Origin: Actinomycetes bacterium
GTDB taxonomy: Bacteria > Actinomycetota > Actinomycetes > Actinomycetales > Microbacteriaceae
Reading direction: 5' to 3'
Assembly: GCA_023428065.1 (NCBI GenBank)
Contig: JAEYZI010000049.1
Span: 1-40,231, forward strand
Length of the DNA: 40,231 nt
The notes below the pieces were generated by a model that saw only the letters and a list, made by a program, of their open reading frames with translations, did not search any database and had not been told where the DNA came from. The translations under genes were made by a program, and so were the position numbers. Positions 23,890 to 31,536 of this stretch are shown piece after piece. Position 1 is the stretch's first letter. Each line of letters starts with the position of its first letter.

Positions 23890-24629
23890 CCGGCCACCTC
23901 CGCGATCGACGCCGTGGGAGGGGCGGCGGAGCCGACGAGGCTCGGCTGCCCGACCACCGTCAGCACGCCCTCGTCGAGGCGGAAGTGGCGTCGAGCCATG
24001 GCCGCGATGTTGGGGTCGTGCGTGATCGTGATGAGCGCAGCGCCCGTGGCCTCCGCGACCTCGTCGAGGAGCGTCATGACGCGCGCGCCCGTCTCGACAT
24101 CGAGGGCGCCCGTCGGCTCGTCGGCGAGGATGAGACGCGGACCCCGCACGAGCGCCCGCGCGATCGCGACGCGCTGCTGCTCGCCGCCGGAGAGCTGGTC
24201 GGGTGTCGAGCGCAAACGCGCCCCGAGCCCGACGCGCTCGAGCATCTCGGTCGCGAGACGCTCCCGTCGCCAGAACTGGCGTCCGGAGGCGTAGAGCAGC
24301 GGCGTCATGACGTTCTCGAGCGCCGTGCGGCGCGGCAGCAGGTTGAACTGCTGGAAGATGAAGCCCACGTCCCGGCCCCGCCTGCGGTCGCGCGCCCCCA
24401 TCCGGAGCCGCTCGAGCGGCACGCCGTCGAACTCGAGCGATCCCGAGGTGGGCGAGTCGATGAGGCCCAAGATGTTGAGGAGCGTCGACTTGCCGCTCCC
24501 CGAGCGGCCGACGATGCTCACGTGGTCGCCGACCGCGACCTCGAGGTCGACCCCGCGCAGGATGTCGAGGCGTGACCCGTCGGGGAGGTCGACGGAGCGC
24601 GTCACCTGCTCCAGGCGGAGGAAGCTCAC
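23886..24629 (-). CDS. ABC transporter ATP-binding protein (LolD/MacB class)
   Basis: A 247-residue ATPase. Walker A is GRSGSGKST (about 39-47), the Q-loop lies in FIFQQFNLLPRRTALENV, the signature is LSGGEQQR, Walker B is LILADEPTGALD, and the H-loop is in ITITHD. This sequence class drives MacB-type permeases. The GTG start at 24629 follows the adaptor stop by one base. A longer in-frame start at 24707 would lie inside the adaptor gene. Translation is coupled on both sides. Confidence 0.95.
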   Translation of the reverse strand: MSFLRLEQVTRSVDLPDGSRLDILRGVDLEVAVGDHVSIVGRSGSGKSTLLNILGLIDSPTSGSLEFDGVPLERLRMGARDRRRGRDVGFIFQQFNLLPRRTALENVMTPLLYASGRQFWRRERLATEMLERVGLGARLRSTPDQLSGGEQQRVAIARALVRGPRLILADEPTGALDVETGARVMTLLDEVAEATGAALITITHDPNIAAMARRHFRLDEGVLTVVGQPSLVGSAAPPTASIAEVAG

Positions 24630-24630
24630 C

Positions 24631-25587
24631 TCAGCCTCCGAAGCCGAAGCCGATGCCCATGTCGGGGTCGGCCAGCGCCCCCGGGACGAACTGCAGGATC
24701 TCCTCACCCTCGGCGAGGCCGCCCGTGACCTCCACCATGGAGCCGTCGGAGATACCGAGCGTCACCTCGCGCTGCTCCGGCTCGCCGCCGCCCACCGCGG
24801 GCAGGTAGACGATTCCCGTACCGCTGCCGCCCTCGACCGCGGTCGTCGGGATGACGAGCACGTTCTCGGCGACGCCGCCCGCGATCGTGAGCTTCGCCGC
24901 GAGCCCCGCGAAGACCCGCACGTCGCCCGGCACCGCGCACCGTACCGACGCAACGGCGCCGCCACCCGCGCCGCCACCCGAACCGTCGTCGCCCGAGGTG
25001 GGCGCCTGTGCGGCGGTGATCGTGAGACCCGTGCACGTGAACGGCGCGGGGCCGCCCGTAATCGTGACCACCGCCTCCGTGGGCTGCGTCGTGAGGCGGT
25101 ACTGCTGCTCGGGTGCGAGGCTCGCCGTGACGTTGAAGGTCGACGGGGCGATCTGCGCGAGCGTTTCGCCGAGCGCCACCTGCTGGCCCACGAGGAGCGC
25201 GAAGGAGCTCAGGGTGCCCGAGATGGGCGCCTTGAGGATCGACCAGCGGTTGCTGCCGTCCTCGTTCATGCCGCGGATCTGGGCGAGCTCGGCACCCTCG
25301 TCGACCCACTGCCCGGGCGACGCGGACACCTTGCGCACCTCGCCCGAGATGGCCGCGCGAGCCGGCACCGCGGCATCCGCACCGACCGTGCCGTCGATCG
25401 TCACGTCGTTGCGGATGGTGCCCGTCCCGACCACGACGACCGGGTCGACGATCGTGCCGGTCGGCACCTCGGGCGCGCTCTCGGCGGCCGTGTCGGCGAA
25501 GAACGCGAGCTTGACGAGCGCGGCCCCGATGACCGCGAAGATGACCATCCAGATGATGGGGAACACCCATCGGCGCGCGATGCCCAC
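24631..25587 (-). CDS. HlyD-family efflux adaptor (membrane fusion protein)
   Basis: A 318-residue adaptor with a single N-terminal membrane anchor (about residues 7-32, VFPIIWMVIFAVIGAALVKLAFF region), a barrel-sandwich/lipoyl-like part (VSASPGQWVDEGAELAQI; LKAPISGTLSSFALLVGQQVALGETLAQI) and C-terminal beta domains. It contains a Gly/Ser-rich insert flanked by two cysteines (FTCTG and SVRCAV), possibly a disulfide-closed loop. In Gram-positives such adaptors join a MacB-like ABC pair and span the wall region. The GTG at 25587 has AGGAGG eight bases upstream. It is the first gene of the three-gene export operon. Confidence 0.87.
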   Translation of the reverse strand: MGIARRWVFPIIWMVIFAVIGAALVKLAFFADTAAESAPEVPTGTIVDPVVVVGTGTIRNDVTIDGTVGADAAVPARAAISGEVRKVSASPGQWVDEGAELAQIRGMNEDGSNRWSILKAPISGTLSSFALLVGQQVALGETLAQIAPSTFNVTASLAPEQQYRLTTQPTEAVVTITGGPAPFTCTGLTITAAQAPTSGDDGSGGGAGGGAVASVRCAVPGDVRVFAGLAAKLTIAGGVAENVLVIPTTAVEGGSGTGIVYLPAVGGGEPEQREVTLGISDGSMVEVTGGLAEGEEILQFVPGALADPDMGIGFGFGG

Positions 25588-25658
25588 GCGGCCCTCCTGT
25601 CGACGTGCGGGAGGCACGCGCGATGCGCGCCCGATTCGAGCCAATCAGCGATGGTCCC

Positions 25659-25670
25659 GGGTGCGCACCC
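25659..25670. promoter_or_regulatory. 12-bp palindrome upstream of the export operon
   Basis: GGGTGCGCACCC is a perfect palindrome 72 bp before the adaptor start, inside the 193-bp gap after rnj. It could be an operator for the export operon. The rest of the gap shows no gene and no strong promoter; a small hairpin (GGG/CCC around GATCT) just after the rnj stop is a weak terminator at best. Confidence 0.3.
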
Positions 25671-25780
25671 CAACGATCGGGTGCGGTCGAGCGTCGCTCA
25701 GCTCGAGGCTATGACACGTGGGGCCGCGTGGCGTCATCCACGAGGAGGATTCGGGGTCGGGTCAGGGAGATCCCCTACCG

Positions 25781-27457
25781 TCACGCTTCGATCACGACGG
25801 GGATGATCATGGGGCGACGACGGTGTTGCGTGTTGACCCAGCGGCCCACCGTGCGACGCACCGCCTGGCTGAAGCCGTGCTGGTCGTTGACGCCGTTGCG
25901 CGCCGCCTCCGCGAGCGCCGCGACGATCTGCGGGCGCACGTCGTCGAAGACCGACTCGTCCTCCGCGAAGCCGCGGGCCTGGATCTCCGGCCCCACGATG
26001 ACCTTCCCGGTCTGGCGGTCGATCGCGACGAAGATCGAGATGAAGCCCTCCTCGGCGAGGATCCGGCGGTCCTTGAGGTCGGCATCCGTGATCTCGCCGA
26101 CCGTCGAACCGTCGACGTACACGTAGCCCACGTCGAGCTGACCGACGACACGTGCGACGCCGCCTACGAGGTCGATGACGACGCCGTTCTCCCCCACGAT
26201 GATGTTCTCGCGCGGCACGCCCGTCTCGACCGCGAGGTCGGCGGACGCCGTGAGCTGGCGGTACTCGCCGTGCACGGGGAACACGTTGCGCGGCTTCAGG
26301 ATGTTGTAGCAGTAGAGCAGCTCGCCCGCGGCCGCATGACCGGAGACGTGCACGCGCGCCGAGCCCTTGTGCACGACGTTCGCACCGAGCTTCGTGAGGC
26401 CGTTGATGACGCGGTACACGGCGTTCTCGTTGCCCGGGATGAGGCTCGACGCGAGGATCACGGTGTCGCCCGCCCCGACCTCGATGCGGTGATCTCCGTT
26501 CGCCATGCGCGCGAGCACCGCCATCGGCTCACCCTGCGAGCCCGTGCTCATGAAGACGACCCGGTCGTCGGGCAGCTCGAGCGCGGTCTTGAGATCGACG
26601 AGCACCCCGTCGGGCACGTTGAGGTAGCCGAGCTCCGCGGCGATGCCCATGTTCCGCACCATCGAACGGCCCACGAGGGCGACGACGCGGTCGTTCGCGG
26701 CCGCCGCATCCAGCACCTGCTGCACGCGGTGCACGTGGCTCGAGAAGCTCGCGACGATGACGCGCTTGGGCGACTTCGCGATGACGCGCTCGAGGACGGG
26801 CCCGATCTCGCGCTCGATCGCCGTGAAGCCCGGGACGTCGGCGTTCGTCGAGTCGGGCAGGAAGAGGTCGACGCCCTCCTCACCGAGGCGGGCGAACGCA
26901 CGGAGGTCGGTGATGCGGCCGTCGAGCGGCAGCTGGTCCATCTTGAAGTCGCCCGTGTGCAGCACGAGACCGGCCGCCGTGCGGATGACGACCGCGAGCG
27001 CATCCGGGATCGAGTGGTTCACGGCCACGTACTCGAGGTCGAAGGGGCCGAGGGTGGTGCGGTCGCCCTCCTTCACGACGTGCGTGACGGGGGTGATGCG
27101 GTGCTCCTTGAGCTTCGCCTCGACGAGCGCGAGCGTGAGCTTCGACCCGTACAGCGGGATGTCGCCACGCAGCTTCAGCAGGTACGGGACGGCGCCGATG
27201 TGGTCCTCGTGGCCGTGCGTGAGCACGACACCGAGCACGTCGTCGAGGCGCTCCCGGATGGGGTCGAAGTCGGGCAGGATCAGGTCGACGCCCGGATGGT
27301 TCTCCTCGGGGAAGAGCACCCCCGCGTCGACGATGAGCAGCTTGCCGTCGATCTCGTAGACCGTCATGTTGCGGCCGATCTCGCCGACGCCGCCGAGCGG
27401 GATCACGCGCAGGGTGCCGGGCGCGAGCTCCGGCGGGGACACGACATCGATGGCCAT
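25781..27457 (-). CDS. rnj: Ribonuclease J
   Basis: A metallo-beta-lactamase/beta-CASP RNase with endonuclease and 5'-to-3' exonuclease activity in RNA maturation and decay. It has 558 residues. Zinc motif LTHGHEDHIG (H81, H83, D85, H86), HTGDFKMD, the beta-CASP stretch with ASFSSHVHRVQQVL, and SGHAAAGEL with HGEYRQL are all present, followed by the C-terminal domain. The ATG at 27457 has GGAGG five bases upstream. It starts 17 bases after dapA and is surely in the same operon; dapA-rnj is a common actinobacterial pair. Confidence 0.97.
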   Translation of the reverse strand: MAIDVVSPPELAPGTLRVIPLGGVGEIGRNMTVYEIDGKLLIVDAGVLFPEENHPGVDLILPDFDPIRERLDDVLGVVLTHGHEDHIGAVPYLLKLRGDIPLYGSKLTLALVEAKLKEHRITPVTHVVKEGDRTTLGPFDLEYVAVNHSIPDALAVVIRTAAGLVLHTGDFKMDQLPLDGRITDLRAFARLGEEGVDLFLPDSTNADVPGFTAIEREIGPVLERVIAKSPKRVIVASFSSHVHRVQQVLDAAAANDRVVALVGRSMVRNMGIAAELGYLNVPDGVLVDLKTALELPDDRVVFMSTGSQGEPMAVLARMANGDHRIEVGAGDTVILASSLIPGNENAVYRVINGLTKLGANVVHKGSARVHVSGHAAAGELLYCYNILKPRNVFPVHGEYRQLTASADLAVETGVPRENIIVGENGVVIDLVGGVARVVGQLDVGYVYVDGSTVGEITDADLKDRRILAEEGFISIFVAIDRQTGKVIVGPEIQARGFAEDESVFDDVRPQIVAALAEAARNGVNDQHGFSQAVRRTVGRWVNTQHRRRPMIIPVVIEA

Positions 27458-27474
27458 GGAGGCCTCCTCGGGGT

Positions 27475-28452
27475 CTAGCGGGTGGTGCCGGCGACCTTGG
27501 GGAGCGCGCCGCCTGCGGCAGCGTTCCGGTCGGGGCGGAAGTTGCTGAAGTCGACGCCGTCGATCTGGCGCACGAGGGCGATCTCGTCCTCGATGAGCGC
27601 GGCCTCCGACTCTTCGGGGCCGACGAGCGGCAGCCGCACGCGCGGGCTCGAGATGCGACCGAGGCCGTGCAGGATGTACTTCGTCGCGACGGTGCCGGGC
27701 ACGTGCGTCATGGTGGCGCGGACGAGCGGCTCGAGCGCGCGGTGCGCGGCGGTCGCGGTCGCCAGGTCGTTGGCGTTCACGGCGTCGACCATCGTGCGGT
27801 ACGGCGCGGGGGCGATGTTCGCCGTGACGCCGATGAGGCCCGTGCCGCCGATCGCGAGCGTCGGAAGCGCGTTCGCGTCGTCGCCGGCGAAGTAGAGCAG
27901 CTCGGTCTGGTTCATGACCCGGCTCACCTCGGACAGGTCGCCCTTGGCGTCCTTCACGGCGCGGATGTTCGGGTGCTTCGCGGCGCGCAAGATCGTCTCG
28001 TACATGATCGGCACCCCCGTGCGCCCCGGGATGTCGTAGAGGATCACGGGCAGGTCGGTCGCGTCCGCGACGAGGCGGAAGTGCGTGAGGATGCCCGCCT
28101 GGGTGGGCTTGTTGTAGTACGGGGTGACGACCATGATGCCGTCGGCCCCCGCCTTCTCGCTCTTCCTGTAGAGCTCGATCGCGTGCGCGGTCTCGTTGGA
28201 GCCGCCGCCCGTGATGATCTTGGCGCGGCCGGCCGCGACATCCTTCGCGACCTCGACGAGCTTGACCTTCTCGGGGTCGGTGAGCGTCGAGGTCTCGCCC
28301 GTCGTGCCGGTCACGACGATGCCGTCGGCTCCGTGGGTGACGACGTGGTCGACGTGCTTCTCGACGTCGGCCCAGTCCACCTCGCCGTCGGCCGTGAACG
28401 GGGTCACGAGCGCGACGAGCACCTGTCCGAAGGGGTTCTCTGGCGTCGACAC
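27475..28452 (-). CDS. dapA: 4-hydroxy-tetrahydrodipicolinate synthase
   Basis: Condenses pyruvate and aspartate semialdehyde, the first step specific to lysine and DAP synthesis. It has 325 residues in a TIM barrel: GTTGETSTL (49-57), YYNKPTQAG (112-120), Y139 in VILYDIPGRTG, and the Schiff-base lysine K167 in AVKDAKGD. The C-terminal extension past about residue 300 is slightly longer than in E. coli. The GTG at 28452 lies seven bases after TAGCCT, suggesting a leaderless mRNA. Just upstream is the first 18-bp repeat cluster. Confidence 0.96.
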   Translation of the reverse strand: MSTPENPFGQVLVALVTPFTADGEVDWADVEKHVDHVVTHGADGIVVTGTTGETSTLTDPEKVKLVEVAKDVAAGRAKIITGGGSNETAHAIELYRKSEKAGADGIMVVTPYYNKPTQAGILTHFRLVADATDLPVILYDIPGRTGVPIMYETILRAAKHPNIRAVKDAKGDLSEVSRVMNQTELLYFAGDDANALPTLAIGGTGLIGVTANIAPAPYRTMVDAVNANDLATATAAHRALEPLVRATMTHVPGTVATKYILHGLGRISSPRVRLPLVGPEESEAALIEDEIALVRQIDGVDFSNFRPDRNAAAGGALPKVAGTTR

Positions 28453-28459
28453 GGTCTAC

Positions 28460-28465
28460 AGGCTA
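28460..28465 (-). promoter_or_regulatory. -10 box (TAGCCT) for leaderless dapA
   Basis: TAGCCT at 28465-28460 ends seven bases before the GTG start. The nearest unit of repeat cluster A begins only 31 bp further upstream, so polymerase and anything bound to the repeats would be close neighbours. Confidence 0.5.
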
Positions 28466-28496
28466 TCGGTTCCGCCCACCCCCTCTCGCCGTGCCG

Positions 28497-28655
28497 GCTG
28501 TTGTGCAGGAGTTCGCTGTTGTGCAGGAGTTTGCGGTTGCGCAGGAGCCTGCTGTTGTGCAGGAGTTCGTGGCGAGCTGGGGTGTAACGCCCCCGTATCC
28601 AAGGGCATCCACACGCGCGCTCCTGCACAACCGCCGAGGACTCCTGCACAACAGC
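28497..28655. repeat. Repeat cluster A: four 18-bp direct units plus two inverted units
   Basis: Unit GCTGTTGTGCAGGAGTTC. Direct copies stand head to tail at 28497-28514, 28515-28532, 28533-28550 (diverged) and 28551-28568. After 48 bp, which hold GGGG/CCCC arms around TGTAACG, two inverted copies lie at 28617-28634 and 28638-28655. The last ends one base from the stop codon of the DUF559 gene. RNA or single-stranded DNA could fold into a long hairpin. The cluster sits between dapA and the DUF559 gene and is related to cluster B. Confidence 0.9.
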
Positions 28656-28656
28656 A

Positions 28657-29538
28657 TCAGGCAGCGCGGTGGTCGCCGCGCTCCATGGCCGACCGGATGG
28701 CACGGAGCACCGTCGGGCGATCGAACACGATCTGCGAGTACATGAAGCGGAGGGTGCGGAATCCTGCGAGGCTCGCCACGGCATCCCGGCGCCGGTCGTT
28801 CGTGGGGTCGGAGTGGTGTGCCCTGCTGTCGACCTCGACGATCAACCGCTCGCCGATGACGAAGTCGACGAAACCCACGCCGGCGATGTGCACCTGCTGA
28901 CGGAAAGGGATGCCGACCCGCGTGAGCGTGAGCGCGAGCGCCGACTCGGTTCCGGAGTCCGAGAGGTCGCCCGCCATCATGAGAACGTTCCGCACGCCAC
29001 GCGGCACCCGCGCGGCGAGCTCCTGAACGTCCCGCCTCGACATCCGTCGCTTGCGGAGCGCGGACTCGAGGACGGCGAAGGCGTCATCGGCGCTGCAGCA
29101 GCGCGCGATGCACTCGATCGCGCGGGGCACCGAGACGACGAGCTCATAGGGTGCGCCGCGGTCGGCCGTCCAGTGCACGACGACGTCCGGCGCGTCGAGG
29201 TCGAGCCGCGTGTGGTGATCGCCGGCGCTCCGCAATCGTGAGGCGTTCGTCGGCACCGCGACATGCAGGCGGGTGTCGTCGGGCACCCAGAGCCCGTGGT
29301 GCGCGGCCGCCGAGACGCAGGTGAGGACGCCGCCCACCCGGGACGCCCGCACGACGTCGCGCGGAAGATCGAACAGGGCGTACCAGCCCTTCCGGAACCG
29401 CAGGATGACGTGGTCGGCGACTGCGAGCCGGATGTCATTCGCGCTCACCCCCGCGGTGATCAGGTCGCGCGCGGGCGCGATCCCTCCCAAGCGCGCGAGC
29501 GCGAGGCGCGTGGGGTCATGGTCGTGTCGTCGGCGCAT
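28657..29538 (-). CDS. DUF559 nuclease-like protein with N-terminal AbiEi-type HTH
   Basis: A 293-residue protein. The N-terminus (about 8-80) resembles the winged-helix domain of type IV antitoxin AbiEi-like proteins (RLALARLGGIAPARDL, VILRFRKGWYALFDLP). The C-terminal part (about 195-290) matches DUF559, a Vsr/PD-(D/E)XK-like fold: E198, D225 (VDFVIG), E235 and D237 (LIVEVDS), HH at 241-242, RRRD at 249-252, GFRTLRF. The usual EVDG is EVDS here. Function is unproven; no toxin partner is adjacent. The ATG at 29538 has no good Shine-Dalgarno sequence; ATG at 29601 is an alternative. It is bracketed by two related repeat clusters between thyX and dapA and seems lower in G+C than its neighbours, suggesting acquisition. 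Confidence 0.85.
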   Translation of the reverse strand: MRRRHDHDPTRLALARLGGIAPARDLITAGVSANDIRLAVADHVILRFRKGWYALFDLPRDVVRASRVGGVLTCVSAAAHHGLWVPDDTRLHVAVPTNASRLRSAGDHHTRLDLDAPDVVVHWTADRGAPYELVVSVPRAIECIARCCSADDAFAVLESALRKRRMSRRDVQELAARVPRGVRNVLMMAGDLSDSGTESALALTLTRVGIPFRQQVHIAGVGFVDFVIGERLIVEVDSRAHHSDPTNDRRRDAVASLAGFRTLRFMYSQIVFDRPTVLRAIRSAMERGDHRAA

Positions 29539-29612
29539 GCATCGGATGCTGCGCGCGGGGCTGCGTGCATGCGCGGCGCGGATGCCCAACTGTGAGCGCA
29601 TCCGGCAGGTTC

Positions 29613-29789
29613 GCTGTTGTGCAGGAGTTCGCTGCCGTGCAGGACACCGCTGTTGTGCAGGAGTTCGCTGTTGTGCAGGAAAACGCGGGGGCGGCAGATC
29701 CTTGAGTCCCGGAAAAACAGGGCCCACGCGCAGAGTTCCTGCACAACAGCACCGAGTTCCTGCACAACAGCGAACTCCTGCACAACGGC
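29613..29789. repeat. Repeat cluster B: four 18-bp direct units plus three inverted units
   Basis: Same unit as cluster A. Direct copies are at 29613-29630, 29631-29648 (diverged), 29649-29666 and 29667-29684 (diverged at the end). After 48 bp, inverted copies lie at 29733-29750, 29754-29771 and 29772-29789. The 305-bp gap between thyX and the DUF559 gene holds little else. The right part of the spacer (AGGGC..CCAC.GCGC before the first inverted unit) resembles the same place in cluster A, so the two clusters are probably copies of one element. Confidence 0.9.
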
Positions 29790-29843
29790 CGTCGGGCGGG
29801 GGCGGGCCGAGAGGCCGGGCGCGCCGGGGCGGACGCGGCGGGG

Positions 29844-30599
29844 CTAGGGGGCGACGCGACCGTTCGCCTGGAATGCGGCGTGCGTGAGCGGCATGAGCTC
29901 GGCCCACGCGGCCTCCATCTGCTCCGCGACCATCTCGATCTCGCGCTGCGGGAACGACGGGAAATGCGAATCCGGATGCTTCGTCCGCAGCGAGAGAAAG
30001 TTCATGAGCGAACGGGCATTCATCGTCACGTACATCGAGGAGTAGGTCGACACGGGCAGCACGCCTCGGGCCACCTCCCGCGCGATGCCGGCATCGAGCA
30101 TCCGCTGATATGCCGCGTAGGCGAACTCCGCCGCGGCCTTCGACTCCGCGACCGCGAGGGCGGTCTGCTCGGGTGTGCCCTCCACGAACTCGTAGGCCCC
30201 CGGCTTGCCGACCTGCACGAGCCGCCGCTCGGTGCCGGGCACGTAGAACACGGGGCGCAACTCGCGGTAGCGGCCCGACTCCTCGTTGTACGAGGCGATG
30301 CGGTGCCGCATGAACTCCCGGAACACGAAGATGGGCGCCTGCACGTAGAACGTCATCGAGTTGTGCTCGAAGGGCGAGCCGTGGCGGTCGCGCATGAGGT
30401 AGTTGATGAGACCGCGGTCGCGATCCGTCGCCTCGACCCCGGCCGCCGCCGCGTCGAGCGTCTTCTCGCCCTGGGTGGACACGCGCGCCGCGAACAGCAC
30501 GTCCGAGTCGTGGGCGCTCGCCCGCACGAGCTCGACCGTCATGTCGGAACGGAACTGGATCGGGGTCTGCTCGCTCGAGGTCTCCGGCACGGCCCTCAC
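29844..30599 (-). CDS. thyX: Flavin-dependent thymidylate synthase
   Basis: FAD-dependent methylation of dUMP with methylene-THF as carbon donor. It has 251 residues. The ThyX signature RHRIASYNEESGRY is at 98-111; STQGEK, HGSPFEH and NARSLMNFLSLR are also typical. The start is taken as GTG at 30599, because family members begin before IQFRSD; an internal ATG at 30542 would cut into the first strand. It lies next to dapB and dapA in many actinobacteria. No thyA is seen in the window. Confidence 0.95.
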   Translation of the reverse strand: MRAVPETSSEQTPIQFRSDMTVELVRASAHDSDVLFAARVSTQGEKTLDAAAAGVEATDRDRGLINYLMRDRHGSPFEHNSMTFYVQAPIFVFREFMRHRIASYNEESGRYRELRPVFYVPGTERRLVQVGKPGAYEFVEGTPEQTALAVAESKAAAEFAYAAYQRMLDAGIAREVARGVLPVSTYSSMYVTMNARSLMNFLSLRTKHPDSHFPSFPQREIEMVAEQMEAAWAELMPLTHAAFQANGRVAP

Positions 30600-30648
30600 G
30601 ATATCCGACCTCGGGCGCCGCCCCTCGACCGCCCCGCCGGTGTCGACC

Positions 30649-30654
30649 TAGGCT
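30649..30654 (+). promoter_or_regulatory. -10 box (TAGGCT) for the leaderless OsmC gene
   Basis: TAGGCT ends six bases before the ATG at 30661, with no Shine-Dalgarno sequence. thyX is divergent, 61 bp between starts. Confidence 0.5.
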
Positions 30655-30660
30655 GGCCCC

Positions 30661-31086
30661 ATGGCTGTCACGAGTGAAGCGACCACCCTCTGGTTCGGCG
30701 ATCTGTTCAACGGCTCCGGCACGACATCCCTCGACTCGAGCGATGCGGCGGAGTTCCCCGTCACCTGGGCCGCGCGCTCCGAGGGTGAGCTCGGCCGCAC
30801 GAACCCCGAGGAGCTGCTCGGGGCCGCGCACTCCGCGTGCTACTCGATGGCGTTCTCGAACGCCCTCGCGGGCGCCGGCTTCCCGCCGGAGAGCCTGCAG
30901 GTGACCGCCGCCGTCACCTTCCAGCCCGGTGAGGGCATCACGGGCAGCCACCTGCTCGTGAGCGCCAAGGTGCCCGGCATCTCGGAGGCGGACTTCGAGC
31001 GCCTCGCCGAGGACGCCAAGGCCAACTGCCCCGTCTCGAAGGCCCTCGCGGGCATCCCGATCACCCTCGAGGCGAGCCTCGCCTGA
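30661..31086 (+). CDS. OsmC family peroxiredoxin
   Basis: A 141-residue thiol peroxidase of the OsmC branch, reducing organic hydroperoxides. The two reactive cysteines are C60 (HSACYSMA) and C123 (ANCPVSKAL). NPEELLGAAHSACYSMAFS and the C-terminal CPVSKALAGIPITLEA are characteristic of OsmC rather than Ohr. The ATG at 30661 is six bases after TAGGCT. The 3' end lies six bases from the convergent TPR-like gene, so there is no room for a terminator. Confidence 0.94.
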   Translation: MAVTSEATTLWFGDLFNGSGTTSLDSSDAAEFPVTWAARSEGELGRTNPEELLGAAHSACYSMAFSNALAGAGFPPESLQVTAAVTFQPGEGITGSHLLVSAKVPGISEADFERLAEDAKANCPVSKALAGIPITLEASLA

Positions 31087-31092
31087 CGCGCC

Positions 31093-31536
31093 TCAGCGGT
31101 CGGCGCGCGCGAGCCGGATGGCGGTGCGCGTCGCCCATCGCGCGCGCCGCCGGTCTCCCGCGGCGTCGTAGGCGAGAGCGAGACGGAACCACGCCCGCCA
31201 ATCGTCGGGGGCCGCTTCGACGGCGGCCTGATAGCGCGGGAAGACCGCGTCCGCGGCGGCGCGCTCGATGCGTCCGCTCGGCGCGAGCGGCAGCTCCTCC
31301 TCGGGCAGCCCGCCCTCGGCCTCGAGCCGACGCGCGAGCCGCTCGGCGCGGATGCCGAAGGCGACCTCGGCGGCGATGAAGCCCGCGCCGATGACGGCGA
31401 AGACGAGAAGCGCCACGCCGATGGCGACGGCGATGCCGTCGCCCGTGCCGAAGAGCACGCTCGCGTAGTACACCGCGAACACGAGGTAGAGGGCGAGGAG
31501 CGCGGCCATGACCACCGCGCCGATGCGCGTCGTCAT
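31093..31536 (-). CDS. Membrane protein with TPR-like C-terminus
   Basis: A 147-residue protein with two membrane helices (about 8-29 and 34-57) and a soluble part ending in a helix-turn-helix pair of TPR type (about 95-140, AVEAAPDDWRAWFRLALAYDAAGDRRRAR). Its function is unknown; related short proteins follow dapB in other Microbacteriaceae (from memory, not checked). The ATG at 31536 overlaps the dapB stop as ATGA, so it is translationally coupled to dapB. Confidence 0.82.
   Translation of the reverse strand: MTTRIGAVVMAALLALYLVFAVYYASVLFGTGDGIAVAIGVALLVFAVIGAGFIAAEVAFGIRAERLARRLEAEGGLPEEELPLAPSGRIERAAADAVFPRYQAAVEAAPDDWRAWFRLALAYDAAGDRRRARWATRTAIRLARADR

Noticed and set aside
28491..28745. 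A small gene coding AVVQEF-type peptide repeats across cluster A
   Set aside because: The open frame results from an 18-bp unit without stop codons; other frames and the other strand are equally open, no ribosome-binding site is present, and the end runs antisense into the DUF559 gene.
28497..29789. The 18-bp repeats as a CRISPR array
   Set aside because: Units touch one another with no unique spacers, they are shorter than CRISPR repeats, inverted copies occur, and no cas gene is nearby.
28657..30951. A fusion of the DUF559 protein with a long N-terminal region reaching across thyX
   Set aside because: The frame is open only because cluster B and the antisense of thyX lack stops; ThyX on its own frame is certain.
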